This document shows, one piece after another, positions 48,343-57,231 of a stretch of 64,000 nt of DNA; position 1 is the stretch's first letter; the number at the start of each line of letters is the position of its first letter. The DNA is from Bradyrhizobium paxllaeri (GTDB lineage: Bacteria > Pseudomonadota > Alphaproteobacteria > Rhizobiales > Xanthobacteraceae). The stretch spans positions 5,270,001 to 5,334,000 of the forward strand of contig NZ_CP042968.1 of NCBI RefSeq assembly GCF_001693515.2, written 5' to 3'. The notes beneath the pieces were generated by a model. The model made no database searches. It had not been told where the DNA came from and saw only the letters and a program-made list of their open reading frames with translations. A program made the translations under genes and the position numbers.

Positions 48343-48718
48343 GCTCCATTCCGTTAGAGGCGGGAGCGCAACTGAGCGTTCTCATCACCGATAGATGCCA
48401 ATGGCCGGGCGGTGACAATGGAACTATGCGCCTCATAGTGCGCAGGCGCGAGTCGTTTTACTGATCATTTGGGGGAAAAGCAGGTATGCCGCTTTCGTTC
48501 GCAATTGCGAAGCGATTAAGCGCTTTTGCCCAGTGACACCAAGAGCCTCAGCTCCGGGATGTGCAGCTGAGGCCCCTGGTGGCCAGCCCTTCACCCACAA
48601 GGGCCGCGCCGCAATCACAGCACCACACAGCCGGCTGTCGCTACAATGACAGTTAACCGCGCTATCGTCGCGATCCGCTAGACGCAATTTAGTCTTACGC
48701 GCCATCGGCTACAGTCAC
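48343..48718. other. no confident gene
   Basis: The leader of the broken small gene lies at its left edge. A minus-strand frame at 48433-48705 starts MARKTKLRLADRDDSAVNCH with several Cys, but its later part does not look protein-like and I leave it uncalled. Confidence 0.3.
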
Positions 48719-48841
48719 TCAACTTGAGTGAAACGGCTTTCGTTCCGCTTGACGCACCCATACCAGCCCCTCCAAAGGAATGAGCTCGTAAGTCGGGTAG
48801 CGAACAGCCGACGTATCCAGTTGAACTATCATACCAACCAT
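48719..48841 (-). CDS. 40-residue hypothetical peptide
   Basis: The frame from the ATG at 48841 reads MVGMIVQLDTSAVRYPTYEL and IPLEGLVWVRQAERKPFHSS. Composition is protein-like but there is no close ribosome site and I know no family. Confidence 0.35.
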   Translation of the reverse strand: MVGMIVQLDTSAVRYPTYELIPLEGLVWVRQAERKPFHSS

Positions 48842-48920
48842 CACCGCGCGGTCCCGGCATCTTCGGTGATGAGATCGCAACGACGCGCTCCCGCCTTCAC
48901 CAAATGGAATGGAGCAGCGC

Positions 48921-49136
48921 ATGCAGAAACGTCGCCGCATCAAGCACGAAAAGAGCTTTGGAGAACGGTTAGCTGAAGAAGCTAACCGCTTTAGAGAGGC
49001 AGCTGAGGCCCTTCCCCCCGGCACGGCTCAGGAACTGCTCCTGAGGCGTGCCCGGCAGGCTGAACACGCAGCGCGCTTGAATGAGTGGTTGAAATCACCA
49101 GGTCCGCAGCCCTCAAAACGTGATCGTTGCGCTTGA
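48921..49136 (+). CDS. small helical protein, LREQAELLP family (intact copy)
   Basis: A 71-residue protein: MQKRRRIKHEKSFGERLAEE, ANRFREAAEALPPGTAQELL, LRRARQAEHAARLNEWLKSP. It has the features of the two broken copies at 37380 and 48146 (basic start, ExxRxxAExLP, RxARQAExxxxxxxWLxSPG). This copy is complete. It is common in Bradyrhizobium as a protein of unknown function. Confidence 0.65.
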   Translation: MQKRRRIKHEKSFGERLAEEANRFREAAEALPPGTAQELLLRRARQAEHAARLNEWLKSPGPQPSKRDRCA

Positions 49137-49150
49137 TCGGATGAAGCGTT

Positions 49151-49351
49151 TTGAAACCTGGAAGCATTGAGTTTAGCGGGCACGCGATTGCCTGTTTCGT
49201 TCGTAACCAGTCTGAGACTGGAGCGGCCTTGCAGTTAGTCAGCACGAGCAGCCTCCCGGCACAGTTTACACTGGTGGTCGCCTCTGACCGCATCAGGTGC
49301 ATAGCTATTTGGCGAACGGAAACGATGATCGGCGTCAAATTCCTCCTATAA
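49151..49351 (+). CDS. PilZ-like domain protein, N-terminus uncertain
   Basis: 66 residues from a TTG: IEFSGHAIACFVRNQSETGA, ALQLVSTSSLPAQFTLVVAS, CIAIWRTETMIGVKFLL. The (V/F)RNxSxTGAxLxL and WRxxxxIGVKF phrases are those of PilZ domains. The RxxxR loop that binds cyclic di-GMP should lie just upstream but is not in frame (stops follow MKRFETWKH), so the protein is truncated or lost its ligand motif. Confidence 0.5.
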   Translation: MKPGSIEFSGHAIACFVRNQSETGAALQLVSTSSLPAQFTLVVASDRIRCIAIWRTETMIGVKFLL

Positions 49352-49429
49352 TCGCCAGGGCCATAAAAATTGCGCGTTGGAGACCTCTTCGTCAGCTCGG
49401 CGCACGCCGTGAAAGAAGGGCCTCGAGCG

Positions 49430-49570
49430 GCGACGCCGAGACCCTTCTGACTGAGGAATCGCACCTGGGGGGGAAGCGGTGCGACATCGGCTCAACCCAC
49501 CAGCCTCGATCGCGTTCCTAACGTCCAAGCCGACGCTCGACCCGCTTGCGGCTGCTGCCGACTATTTGCC
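49430..49570. repeat. partial duplicate of the DUF3606-gene 3' region
   Basis: This stretch closely resembles 50235-50365: both have GAGACCCTTCTG, CTCGATCGCGTTCCTAACGT and CGACGCTCGAC / CGGCGCTCGAC followed by GCTTGCGGCTGCTGCCGAC. It is a direct repeat of about 130 bp. Only the 50315-50500 copy is attached to a full gene. Confidence 0.75.
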
Positions 49571-49765
49571 CGGGGCGAGTCACAGCAGCGGACAGCCAGT
49601 TTCTCACTACAACAAAAGTTAAGTACGCCACCACAGCGTCAACTCTAGGGCGCGACTTGGCCGGCCGAATTGCTATTTTTTTCCTGCATACGTCAACGGG
49701 ATCACAAAGTCCGACGCCGGGTGCGTCGTAGAAGGCACGTTGCCAGGCTGCGGAGGATCCACGCC
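49571..49765. other. no gene recognised
   Basis: Short intergenic stretch between the repeat copy and the small membrane peptide. Nothing recognised. Confidence 0.3.
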
Positions 49766-49861
49766 ATGAGTGCGAAGCGCATTCCTCGTTCGCTCACTAC
49801 CGACGTGATAGTCCTTGTAGTTGGAGCGGTCATCCTGATCGCAGCCGCCATGTGGTTGTAG
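49766..49861 (+). CDS. 31-residue membrane peptide
   Basis: The ATG at 49766 has CGGAGG about 9 bases upstream. MSAKRIPRSLTTDVIVLVVG then AVILIAAAMWL is a short basic start followed by a single hydrophobic helix to the C-terminus. Probably a small membrane protein; function unknown. Confidence 0.4.
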   Translation: MSAKRIPRSLTTDVIVLVVGAVILIAAAMWL

Positions 49862-50108
49862 ACGCTCAGGCCGGCTGTACGTTGCGGGACCAAAGCGTTC
49901 CCGATCCTCCGGCTCACCAGCTCCCAGTGGTGCAGGCTGGAGCCACTTAGCGGCCCGGTGATGAGAGAGCGCCCGGGCCGCTGCTTTTCGGCCTCTATTT
50001 CCCCTCGATAAGGAAGCCTCGAGCATGGCGGGAAGATCTCCTGACCGTTTGCCCTCCAACCTTGATCTATATCAACAGCCGAACAGAACCGCGGTCTCTT
50101 CTATTCCG

Positions 50109-50201
50109 ATGGCGCGGATCGATTGGAGTTACGCAATCCTCTTTGCAGCCACGCTGACACTAACGGTCGGCGCGCTAAGCGTCCTTTTGTTCACGACCTA
50201 G
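50109..50201 (+). CDS. 30-residue membrane peptide
   Basis: MARIDWSYAILFAATLTLTV then GALSVLLFTT: one transmembrane helix. The ribosome site is weak. It resembles short peptides I associate with Bradyrhizobium; function unknown. Confidence 0.35.
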   Translation: MARIDWSYAILFAATLTLTVGALSVLLFTT

Positions 50202-50314
50202 TTCCTCATGCCGATGGGCCCCAGCGGCGGTGCTGAGACCCTTCTGGAGACTGAGTAGTCGCATCTTGGAGGGGAGATGCGATACCGCTCAACCCTCTAC
50301 CCTCGATCGCGTTC

Positions 50315-50500
50315 CTAACGTCCGAGCCGGCGCTCGACGCGCTTGCGGCTGCTGCCGACCTTTTTGACTGTCTTCTTTACTGCGCCTGCCGACCTCTTCG
50401 TCTTCTTCGCCGTGTAGCGCACCTCGTAATCCTGCCCGTCGGCGACCGGCGGCCGGTCCTGCTTGGGTTCGCGGCTTGATTTCTTCTTTGACTTCTCCAT
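50315..50500 (-). CDS. DUF3606-like small basic protein
   Basis: A 61-residue, Lys/Arg-rich protein. DGQDYEVRYTAKKTKRSAGA and VKKTVKKVGSSRKRVERRLG align with the DUF3606 pattern (DYEVRYWTKxxG, then VKKVGxSxxxVxxxL). Family members are short and of unknown function. Its 3' part and flank are duplicated at 49430-49570. Confidence 0.6.
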   Translation of the reverse strand: MEKSKKKSSREPKQDRPPVADGQDYEVRYTAKKTKRSAGAVKKTVKKVGSSRKRVERRLGR

Positions 50501-50606
50501 CCTGAAATACCCCCCGTTACGAACGGCAACGCGGCGTGATGGGCCGTGTTCCTGCGGGAACGATTCAGCCTAACCCAATTTGAATCCGCATTGCGTGGAG
50601 TTCATT

Positions 50607-50960
50607 ATGCGTAAGCCCGGTTGGACGCCGTCGATCGTCCCCAGCGGCGATAATGAGACGGTCTATTTGGTAGCAGATAATTTCGGTCGATTAGGCCGCG
50701 CCTGGCCGGAAGCGGACTATGAAGCCACCGATCTCGAAACGGTCATTCAGGACCTACTGACCGGCCAATACGGCAATCCGATCCGCGTCATCGCCTTCAA
50801 TACCGCTGAGCGTTGGTCGGAAGATGTTTCCGAAGATGTTGCTCGCGAGCTGCGCCGTCGCTGCGATCTACAGATGCGCGAACTCCCCGCCGCGATCGCT
50901 AGTTTCGCGGAAAGGCACGAGGAGCCGGATCGGCGCCAGTTGACCCTTCGGCTGGTCTGA
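50607..50960 (+). CDS. conserved-looking hypothetical protein
   Basis: A 117-residue protein: MRKPGWTPSIVPSGDNETVY, LVADNFGRLGRAWPEADYEA, PIRVIAFNTAERWSEDVSED. GGAG lies 7 bases before the ATG at 50607, which decides this start over an upstream one. I know this pattern as a Bradyrhizobium protein of unknown function; it has no signal peptide. Confidence 0.6.
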   Translation: MRKPGWTPSIVPSGDNETVYLVADNFGRLGRAWPEADYEATDLETVIQDLLTGQYGNPIRVIAFNTAERWSEDVSEDVARELRRRCDLQMRELPAAIASFAERHEEPDRRQLTLRLV

Positions 50961-50999
50961 TCAACTCGCATTACGCGTGCGATTGCCTATTTATCCCGC

Positions 51000-51390
51000 A
51001 TGCCTAAGCCTGCCTTCGATCCCTGCATTCCGATGCGCGGGACCAAGGTCCCGATCGGCCGGAATGGCTCCACGAGATCAAGCATGTTGGCTATCGGCTA
51101 ATTCCTCAACGTGAAGGCAAGCGAGTGCGGCTGTTCACTCGCAACGGGTATGAATGGAGCCACCGTTTTCCCCTCGTCCTCGAGGCCGCGCTCCGAAACC
51201 GCCAAACCTATTTTGTGATCGACGGCGAAGCGGTGCTGCTTGGCGTCGACGGACGCACGACGAGGAAGTCCAATTCTCTGCCTTCGACATGCTGGCGAGC
51301 GATGGTGACGATATCCGTAACCTGTCTGCGCAAGTCTAGCTTGTGCAGGCTCCTCGCGCGGCGAGTGGACGGCAGCTTCCTGCGACAGCA
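51000..51390 (+). pseudogene. ATP-dependent DNA ligase N-terminal relic
   Basis: Fragments in three frames: MPKPAFDPCIPMRGTKVP, then VRLFTRNGYEWSHRFPLVLE and FVIDGEAVLLGVDGR, then DEEVQFSAFDMLASDGDDIR and LLARRVDGSFL. The expected EIKHDGYR motif is mutated to EIKHVGYR in the nucleotide sequence near 51077. It is a different ligase from the one at 35691-36647 and is truncated where the mod-region repeat begins. Confidence 0.65.
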
Positions 51391-51763
51391 GCGGACGAGG
51401 ACACCGATCAGGATCGCAATCAGAGCCTGGACATAAGGGAGGTTTTTACCACGGTCGAGACGCCCGCGCGGCGGCCGCAGTTCCGATCTTGTCATGATTT
51501 TCCTACCCCAACACGGCCTCGAAGAACTGGCCGCGCGCTGAGAGGCGAGCCACATCACACGAGCGGCCACCTTGTCCGGTTCAGACAACGATGTCGGAGG
51601 TCCGACAATCGGCAACGTCATCAAAAAGCAGGCAGTTACGGTGTTTTCCTCGCCAAGCAAGGCGCTCACCAGATTCGGCGAGCGGCACGCCGATTGCTGG
51701 GATCAGGCGCAAACCCGCCGCCGCTGCCAGAGTGCTCGCAGCGGCCCGTCTCAGGACTGCCCG

Positions 51764-52486
51764 ATGAGCCGCGCTCGATCGATCCCGATTAAGGCACTGA
51801 TGCCGCTTATGCTCAAAAGTGAACAGTCGGCGAACATCAATGTCGCGCTTGCCGCCGAGTTCACCGAGCCGGCCGGGGATATCGTATCCTTCAAGCAGAA
51901 ATCCGCACAGAAGGCCGTGTTCGGCGCGAGCCGACAGCTTTATAGCCAGATCACGCAAGGCGGGTCGTGACAAATGATTCTCACGGCCGACGATTCCCAC
52001 CCGAAGAAATTGGTTGAGAATGGTTTTGCTGTACGTGAAGGCCGACTCACCTACGCTAGCAGCAACCTGGTGCTCTGGAGCAGAACGGCGAAGTTCGTGA
52101 ACGGCTTCGACACGTTCAGGACGGCATCTATCCTAAAATTACAGATCTGCAACTCCGCCCCGGCGCTCTATGGCGCTGCGGTGGAAGCGATGAAGGCCAT
52201 CGATGCCTATGAGGGCATGCAACCGAAGCTGGTCGAGGGCGCAACCATCACGCAGGCCTACCAATTCATCAAGACGGTCAATGCCGAGCTCAGCGCCGCC
52301 CCGCTTCCGCAACTCGCAGACAGCAAGAGCGTTTCGTGCTGGCTCGTGCCGCAGGAGTTTGTGACCCGATCTTGCAGAACGTGGTGCGGTTGCAGACTGA
52401 CGCCGATAACCGAGCGACGCGCGCCTAAAGGTCCCGGTAGTCTACTCAATTATTACGCGAGCGTGACAATGTGCTCGAACAGTTAA
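51764..52486 (+). pseudogene. modA: modA, molybdate-binding protein, frameshifted
   Basis: It starts MSRARSIPIKALMPLMLKSE (a degraded signal peptide), then ANINVALAAEFTEPAGDIVS and AVFGASRQLYSQITQGG, followed by a stop. The next frame continues LTADDSHPKKLVENGFAVRE, RLTYASSNLVLWSRTAKFVN and ATITQAYQFIKTVNAELSA. This is the ModA order, but the frame break near 51970 and a further break near 52370 (VTRSCRTW) inactivate it. It ends just before modB. Confidence 0.8.
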
Positions 52487-52496
52487 ATTGACGCGC

Positions 52497-53183
52497 ATGG
52501 ATAGCTTTTCACCAGAAATCTGGCAGTCGCTTGGGCTCACGATCGAGCTCGCGAGCGTGACGACCGTGATCCTGCTGATCGTCGGCACGCCGCTCGCGTG
52601 GTGGCTAGCGCGCTCGAAGAGCCTTTGGACGGAGGCCGTGGCCACGATCATCGCGCTGCCGCTGGTGCTGCCGCCAACAGTACTCGGTTTTTATCTGCTC
52701 GCCCTGCTCGGCCCGAACGGCCCGGTCGGCCTTCTCGCCTCTCTCTGGGGCGGGCGCACGCTGGCCTTCACCTTTGCGGGGCTCGTGGTTGGATCGGTTT
52801 TGTCAGCGCTGCCTTTGGTGGTGGAGCCCATCCGCTCCGCCTTCGCTGCTGTGGGTGACCGGCCGCTGGAGATCGCGGCCACTCTGCGCGCCTCACCCAT
52901 ATATGCCTTCTTCACGGTCGCCCTGCCTCTGGCGCGACCGGGTCTTCTGACAGCCGCCGTGCTTGGCTTTGCGCATACGATCAGCACGTTCGGCGTCGTG
53001 GTGATGATCGGCGGCAACATTCCTGGGCGTACCAAGGTGCTGTCGGCCTTTCTCTTTGACTTTGTCCAAGAGTCGCGCTGGCGCGAAGCAAGCTGGCTTG
53101 CCGGCGCCATGGCGATGTTCGCCGTTGCGGTAGTTCTCACCTTAACCTTGATCGACAAATACAGCAGAAGGAGGAGCACGTGA
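52497..53183 (+). CDS. modB: molybdate ABC transporter permease
   Basis: A 228-residue inner-membrane permease with five or six hydrophobic segments. It begins [20 protein letters not shown]. The EAA loop that contacts ModC is [20 protein letters not shown], and [19 protein letters not shown] is a ModB signature. An upstream TTG at 52488 is also in frame but the ATG fits the family. Its stop overlaps the GTG start of modC (GTGA), so the two are translationally coupled. Confidence 0.9.
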   Translation: MDSFSPEIWQSLGLTIELASVTTVILLIVGTPLAWWLARSKSLWTEAVATIIALPLVLPPTVLGFYLLALLGPNGPVGLLASLWGGRTLAFTFAGLVVGSVLSALPLVVEPIRSAFAAVGDRPLEIAATLRASPIYAFFTVALPLARPGLLTAAVLGFAHTISTFGVVVMIGGNIPGRTKVLSAFLFDFVQESRWREASWLAGAMAMFAVAVVLTLTLIDKYSRRRST

Positions 53184-54346
53184 GGACAGCCACACCGGGC
53201 CATATTGAAATTGCCTTCAGGGGCAGTATCGCTGGCTTTCCACTCGATACGCAATTCAGCGTACCGGCCAAAGGCGTGGCGGCGATTTTCGGCCCGCCAG
53301 GCTGCGGAACGACTGCGGTGGCGCGCTGCATCGCTGGCCTTGAGCGTTTGCCGACCGGCCTCTGCGCCATCGATGGCGAGGTATGGCAGGACGAGACTAC
53401 CTTCCGCCCACCGCATCTGCGTTCTATTGGCTATGTGTCTCAGGAGGCGGGCCTTTTTCCCCATTTGTCGGTCAGGCGCAACTTGCTTTATGGTGCGCCG
53501 AAACCCAAACCGATGCCGATCGCGTTTGATGAGGTGGTCGAACTGCTTGACCTAGCGCCGCTACTCGACCGCTCTCCCTCGCATCTATCCGGCGGGGAGC
53601 GGCAGCGCGTCGCCATGGGGCGCGCGCTGTTGTCTCAGCCCAGACTGCTTGTGATGGACGAGCCGCTTGCTGCGCTCCACAGCCGCGCCAAACGTGAGAT
53701 TCTGCCGTTCGTCGAACGCCTGCCCGAGAAGCTCGCGCTGCCGATGATCTACATCGGCCATGACATGGCGGAGATCGAACGCTTTGCCGATTATCTCGTT
53801 ATGATGGAGCGCGGCATGGTGACTGCGGCTGGGCCGCTGCATGTCTTGCAGACCGATCCTGCGCTGCCGCTTGCGCCAAGCCGCGAAGCCGCCATCAGCC
53901 TTGATGCCGTGGTGAGCGGCTATGATGGGCGCTATGGGCTTCTTATTCTCCGCCTCAAAGGTGCGCGCCTGTTGGTTCCGGCGCCGCCGCTTGCACCCGG
54001 CGTGCACCAACGGCTGCGCATCGCCGCCTGCGACGTCAGCGTCGCGCGCGAAGCGCCGCGCGCAGGCTCCATCCTCAACGTTTTTCCGGCGCGCATCAGA
54101 GCCTGTTTGCCGCTCGGCGCGGCTGAGATCACGCTGGTACTTGCGCTCGGCACCGGGGGCTCGGGCGCAGAGATTTTGGCGCGCATCACGCGTTTCTCCT
54201 TTGATTCGCTAGGGCTCAAGGATGGAATGGACGTATTCGCCCAGCTCAAGCACATCTCGCTACTCTCGGCCTCTGAACCGCCACTGCAAACCATACTAGC
54301 TTCCACGCCAACAGCAGAGCCTGGACAGGCAAGCGCCGCGGCGTGA
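53180..54346 (+). CDS. modC: molybdate ABC transporter ATP-binding protein with altered Walker A
   Basis: A 388-residue ModC. The signature [15 protein letters not shown], Walker [12 protein letters not shown] and the switch His in [11 protein letters not shown] are intact, and a C-terminal TOBE/molybdate-binding region follows (about 250-360). The Walker A reads [14 protein letters not shown]: residue 44 is Thr (ACG) where ABC proteins have an essential Lys (AAG). That change should abolish ATP hydrolysis. Together with the broken modA, this indicates a dead transporter. The GTG start overlaps the modB stop. Confidence 0.88.
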   Translation: MRTATPGHIEIAFRGSIAGFPLDTQFSVPAKGVAAIFGPPGCGTTAVARCIAGLERLPTGLCAIDGEVWQDETTFRPPHLRSIGYVSQEAGLFPHLSVRRNLLYGAPKPKPMPIAFDEVVELLDLAPLLDRSPSHLSGGERQRVAMGRALLSQPRLLVMDEPLAALHSRAKREILPFVERLPEKLALPMIYIGHDMAEIERFADYLVMMERGMVTAAGPLHVLQTDPALPLAPSREAAISLDAVVSGYDGRYGLLILRLKGARLLVPAPPLAPGVHQRLRIAACDVSVAREAPRAGSILNVFPARIRACLPLGAAEITLVLALGTGGSGAEILARITRFSFDSLGLKDGMDVFAQLKHISLLSASEPPLQTILASTPTAEPGQASAAA

Positions 54347-54399
54347 AACGAGAAGCTCGGCACGAGAGGCGAGCAGCATCATCTTAAGCCTCCACTCTT

Positions 54400-54760
54400 G
54401 TCGTGCCACGCCATGTGCGGTTGAAGACGCCGATATCGGAAGCACGACCAGCCGACCCAGCCATTCGACAGGGCACGCTGGCAGCTATGCGCGTTTACTG
54501 TCGTCAACCAAGGCCGCGCTCCATTTTCCTGAACGGCACGCGGATTGCTGGGATGAGGAGCTAAAGAGCCGCGATGGCCAAAGCCATCGCAGCGGCCCCG
54601 TCCAGGAATTTCCGATGACGCTTACCCGATTGATCCTGATCAATTCAAGTCTGATGCTGCTTGTGGTCGGAAATGCAGAAGCGGCAGAGATCGATGTGGC
54701 GGTCGCTGCGAACTTCACCATGTCGGCAAAGGAGATGCAGCGTCGTTTGAGCAGAAGACG
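54400..54760. repeat. third diverged copy of the modA leader and start
   Basis: This stretch resembles 51570-51850: both have a TGTCGGAxGxxCGAC block, GCGGCACGC-GATTGCTGGGAT, AGCGGCCC and then an ATG followed by a signal peptide. It lies downstream of modC in the same orientation. Confidence 0.65.
54615..54760 (+). pseudogene. modA 5' relic, copy 3
   Basis: The ATG at 54615 starts a good signal peptide (MTLTRLILINSSLMLLVVGN, then AEAAEIDVAVAANFTMSAKE). AEIDVAVAANF is the mature N-terminus of ModA proteins. After about 45 codons the text loses resemblance, and the frame ends at 54812. It retains the signal peptide that the larger modA relic has lost. Confidence 0.6.
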
Positions 54761-54886
54761 TATTCGCCCAGGTCAAAGGTCGTCTCGCTCGTTCACGACC
54801 TCTGAACCCTAGGGCATCGCGCCATCTACGCCAGCAGTAGATTCTGGACAGGTAGGCGCTGCCGGGCGCAACAGAGGATCAAGCCT

Positions 54887-55480
54887 ATGATCGCCAACCT
54901 CGCCGAGTTCGATCCCAAGCGCCTTGCGGCAATCCTCTACAGGCCGGAACAAGACGCGGATAGACTGCTCGCCGACTTCACCCAGGATCTCGCGCGGCAC
55001 GGTGTGCGCGTCGGCGGCATCGTCCAGCGCAACTTCAAGGGCGCAAACGGCACGAAAACCATGCTAGCACTCGACGTTGCAACGGGGCGCGAGATTCCGA
55101 TCTGTCAACCACTCGGCAGGGGCGCCATGTCCTGCAAGCTCGATGCTAATGGGCTAGCCGATGCTGCGGTCGTCGTGTCCCGCGCGATCAAGCGGCAGGT
55201 CGATCTACTCGTGATCAAGAAATTTTCCAAGCAGGAGGCGTCCGGCCGGGGCCTGCGCGACGAATTTGCTGATGCCATCATTGCTGGCGTGCCGCTCCTC
55301 ACCGCCGTCCCCGAAAAATGCCATGCCGCCTGGCGGACATTCACCGGAGATGTCGGCACGACGCTGCGGTGCGAGCGCCAGGTCGTGGAGGGATGGTGGC
55401 GCGACATCGCCCTGCGCCTGCCGCGCATCCGCGCGCATTGCATCCCGTCAGCGGCTATTTACCCACATCAGATCCGATAG
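54887..55480 (+). CDS. DUF2478 protein linked to molybdate genes
   Basis: A 197-residue protein: LAAILYRPEQDADRLLADFT, RHGVRVGGIVQRN, ATGREIPICQPLGRGAMSCK LD, VDLLVIKKFSKQEASGRGLR and AIIAGVPLLTAVPEKCHAAW. This is the DUF2478 pattern, an NTPase-like family often encoded beside mod genes. It lacks a classical P-loop. It may store or deliver molybdenum or regulate the transporter; this is inference from context. It follows the mod cluster on the same strand. Confidence 0.75.
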   Translation: MIANLAEFDPKRLAAILYRPEQDADRLLADFTQDLARHGVRVGGIVQRNFKGANGTKTMLALDVATGREIPICQPLGRGAMSCKLDANGLADAAVVVSRAIKRQVDLLVIKKFSKQEASGRGLRDEFADAIIAGVPLLTAVPEKCHAAWRTFTGDVGTTLRCERQVVEGWWRDIALRLPRIRAHCIPSAAIYPHQIR

Positions 55481-55847
55481 ACTGATCACGCGCGGGAGGA
55501 CATCCACAATTTTGATCCCGAGAACGTGCGCCACGTCATTAACGTCATTGCCGGTTCCCGCGCCACCTCACATCCGCTGTCCTCGTGCGCGTCGTGGGGG
55601 CGATCCGTGGCTTGGCGGAACATTGCCGCGGGCGTCTGGGTTTCAACTTAATCAATTGCAATCGTTCGGCATCATAACCCGAACAGTTGGCTTGGGGCTA
55701 ATCGTTCAAAGGCGCGCAACCGGCGGAGCACGGCAACATGCTCGGTTGTTGATGCAGGACGGCAGAACCATTCAAACCATGCTGTTAAGATGCCATCACG
55801 ACGAGCATCCGATTGTCACATTTCACCCAGTTGAATCGCGATATCAT
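55481..55847. other. intergenic region upstream of ahpC
   Basis: No gene recognised. It holds the sigma-54-type promoter at its right end. I looked for the NifA site TGT-N10-ACA and found only an imperfect TGT-N10-TCA at 55793-55808, which is too close to the promoter to be typical. Confidence 0.45.
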
Positions 55848-55864
55848 CTGGCATATCGCTTGCT
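55848..55864 (+). promoter_or_regulatory. sigma-54 (RpoN)-type promoter for ahpCD
   Basis: CTGGCATATCGCTTGCT matches the -24/-12 consensus (TGGCAc-N5-TTGCw), with the essential GG and GC in correct spacing. It lies 55 bases before the ahpC ATG. RpoN promoters in symbiotic regions are usually driven by NifA, but no perfect upstream NifA site is visible. Confidence 0.65.
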
Positions 55865-55918
55865 TCGCCTGATGCCGGAATCATCGGTTTCTGCGCGAAG
55901 CAATCTTGTGAGGACAAT

Positions 55919-56473
55919 ATGCTTGGAATTGGAAGTAAGTTGCCGTCGTTCGAAATCACAGGCGTGAAGCCCGGTTTTCATCTGCACGAGGAAAACGGGC
56001 AGAGCGCGTTCGAGACGCTGACGGAAAACAGCTTTCCTGGAAAATGGAAAGTCATCTTCTTCTACCCCAAGGATTTCACCTTCGTCTGCCCAACCGAGAT
56101 CGCGGAGTTTGCCCGGCTATCGAAGGATTTCGCCGAGCGCGATGCTGTGGTGCTAGGCGGTTCGACCGACAACGAGTTCTGCAAGCTCGCTTGGCGGCGC
56201 TCGCACAAGGACCTGCAACATCTGCCAATCTGGCAGTTTGCCGACACTAAGGGCGGGCTGGTCGATGGCCTCGATGTGCGTTCGCCCGACGGCGTCGCCT
56301 ATCGCTACACATTCGTCGTCGACCCCGACAATACCATCCAGCACGTCTACGCGACCAATCTAAATGTAGGCCGCAGCCCGAAGGACACGCTGCGCGTTCT
56401 GGACGCGCTACAGACCGACGAGCTCTGCGCCTGTAACCGCGAGATCGGCGGCGAAACCCTGAAAGTTGCTTGA
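55919..56473 (+). CDS. ahpC: alkyl hydroperoxide reductase AhpC (peroxiredoxin)
   Basis: A cytosolic 184-residue peroxiredoxin that reduces peroxides. The peroxidatic Cys57 lies in DFTFVCPTE. The C-terminal TDELCACN gives Cys170 and Cys172, the three-Cys arrangement of the actinobacterial-type AhpC that is recycled by AhpD. The next gene is ahpD, 7 bases downstream. It starts at the ATG at 55919 preceded by GAGGA. The sigma-54-type promoter suggests expression during symbiosis or microaerobic growth. Confidence 0.93.
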   Translation: MLGIGSKLPSFEITGVKPGFHLHEENGQSAFETLTENSFPGKWKVIFFYPKDFTFVCPTEIAEFARLSKDFAERDAVVLGGSTDNEFCKLAWRRSHKDLQHLPIWQFADTKGGLVDGLDVRSPDGVAYRYTFVVDPDNTIQHVYATNLNVGRSPKDTLRVLDALQTDELCACNREIGGETLKVA

Positions 56474-56480
56474 GGCATCA

Positions 56481-57026
56481 ATGTCGATTGAACAGCTAAA
56501 GGACCAGATTCCCGATTTCGCCAAGGACGTGAGACTCAACTTGGCTTCGATCCTGTCGGATGAGACGCTATCACCGCAGAGCAAATACGGGCTGTTGCTC
56601 GCCACCGCGATTGCGGTCCGCAATCCCCTGGTGATCGCCGCAATGGAATCTGCGGCCGCCGTCGTGATAACGCCGGCCGCGGTCGCGGCGGCAAAATCCG
56701 CGACCTCCATGATGGCGATGAACAACGTCTACTACCGCTTCGTTCACCTCGCCTCCAATCCGGAATACAAGACGATGCCGGCGCGGCTGCGCATGAACGT
56801 GATCGGCAATCCCGGCGTGGACAAAGCCGATTTCGAGCTGTGGTCGCTGGCGGTAAGCGCCATCAACGGCTGCGGCGCCTGCATGGACGCCCATGAGAAG
56901 GCGCTGCGGGAAGCCGGCGTCAGCTCGGCGGCCATCCAAACCGCGGTCCGCTTTGCCGCGATCGTGCAGTCGGTTGCGGTTGCGATCGAGGCGGCCGGCA
57001 TGGGCGTGACCCAGGCGGTGGAGTGA
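56481..57026 (+). CDS. ahpD: alkyl hydroperoxide reductase AhpD
   Basis: A 181-residue AhpD-family helical protein that passes electrons to AhpC. The active-site motif [15 protein letters not shown] holds Cys131 and Cys134 and the nearby His138. The length matches AhpD. The ATG at 56481 is preferred to the in-frame CTG/TTG upstream; it lies just after the ahpC stop, so the genes form an operon. Confidence 0.93.
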   Translation: MSIEQLKDQIPDFAKDVRLNLASILSDETLSPQSKYGLLLATAIAVRNPLVIAAMESAAAVVITPAAVAAAKSATSMMAMNNVYYRFVHLASNPEYKTMPARLRMNVIGNPGVDKADFELWSLAVSAINGCGACMDAHEKALREAGVSSAAIQTAVRFAAIVQSVAVAIEAAGMGVTQAVE

Positions 57027-57231
57027 TCCTCCGCGCTCATTGCCGAGGGTGTTTTAGAATCCAGATCCGGTTGATACTCCAACAACTTCAGGCGCATTCG
57101 GAAAAAAGCGCCCCCTCAGCAATTTCAATAGCTTGGCAGCCCTCTCCAAACGAAAATAGCGCGTCCGGCTGGAGCGCACGTTCGCGGCGCCTACCGCGAG
57201 GCGAGGCCTTCCAATAGTGATCAGATCGAAG

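Noticed and set aside
48433..48705. Minus-strand frame starting MARKTKLRLADRDDSAVNCH
   Set aside because: The start is suggestive but the remainder is not protein-like and has no ribosome site.
55793..55808. Possible NifA binding site (TGT-N10-TCA)
   Set aside because: The second half-site is wrong and it lies only about 40 bases from the -24 element, closer than usual.
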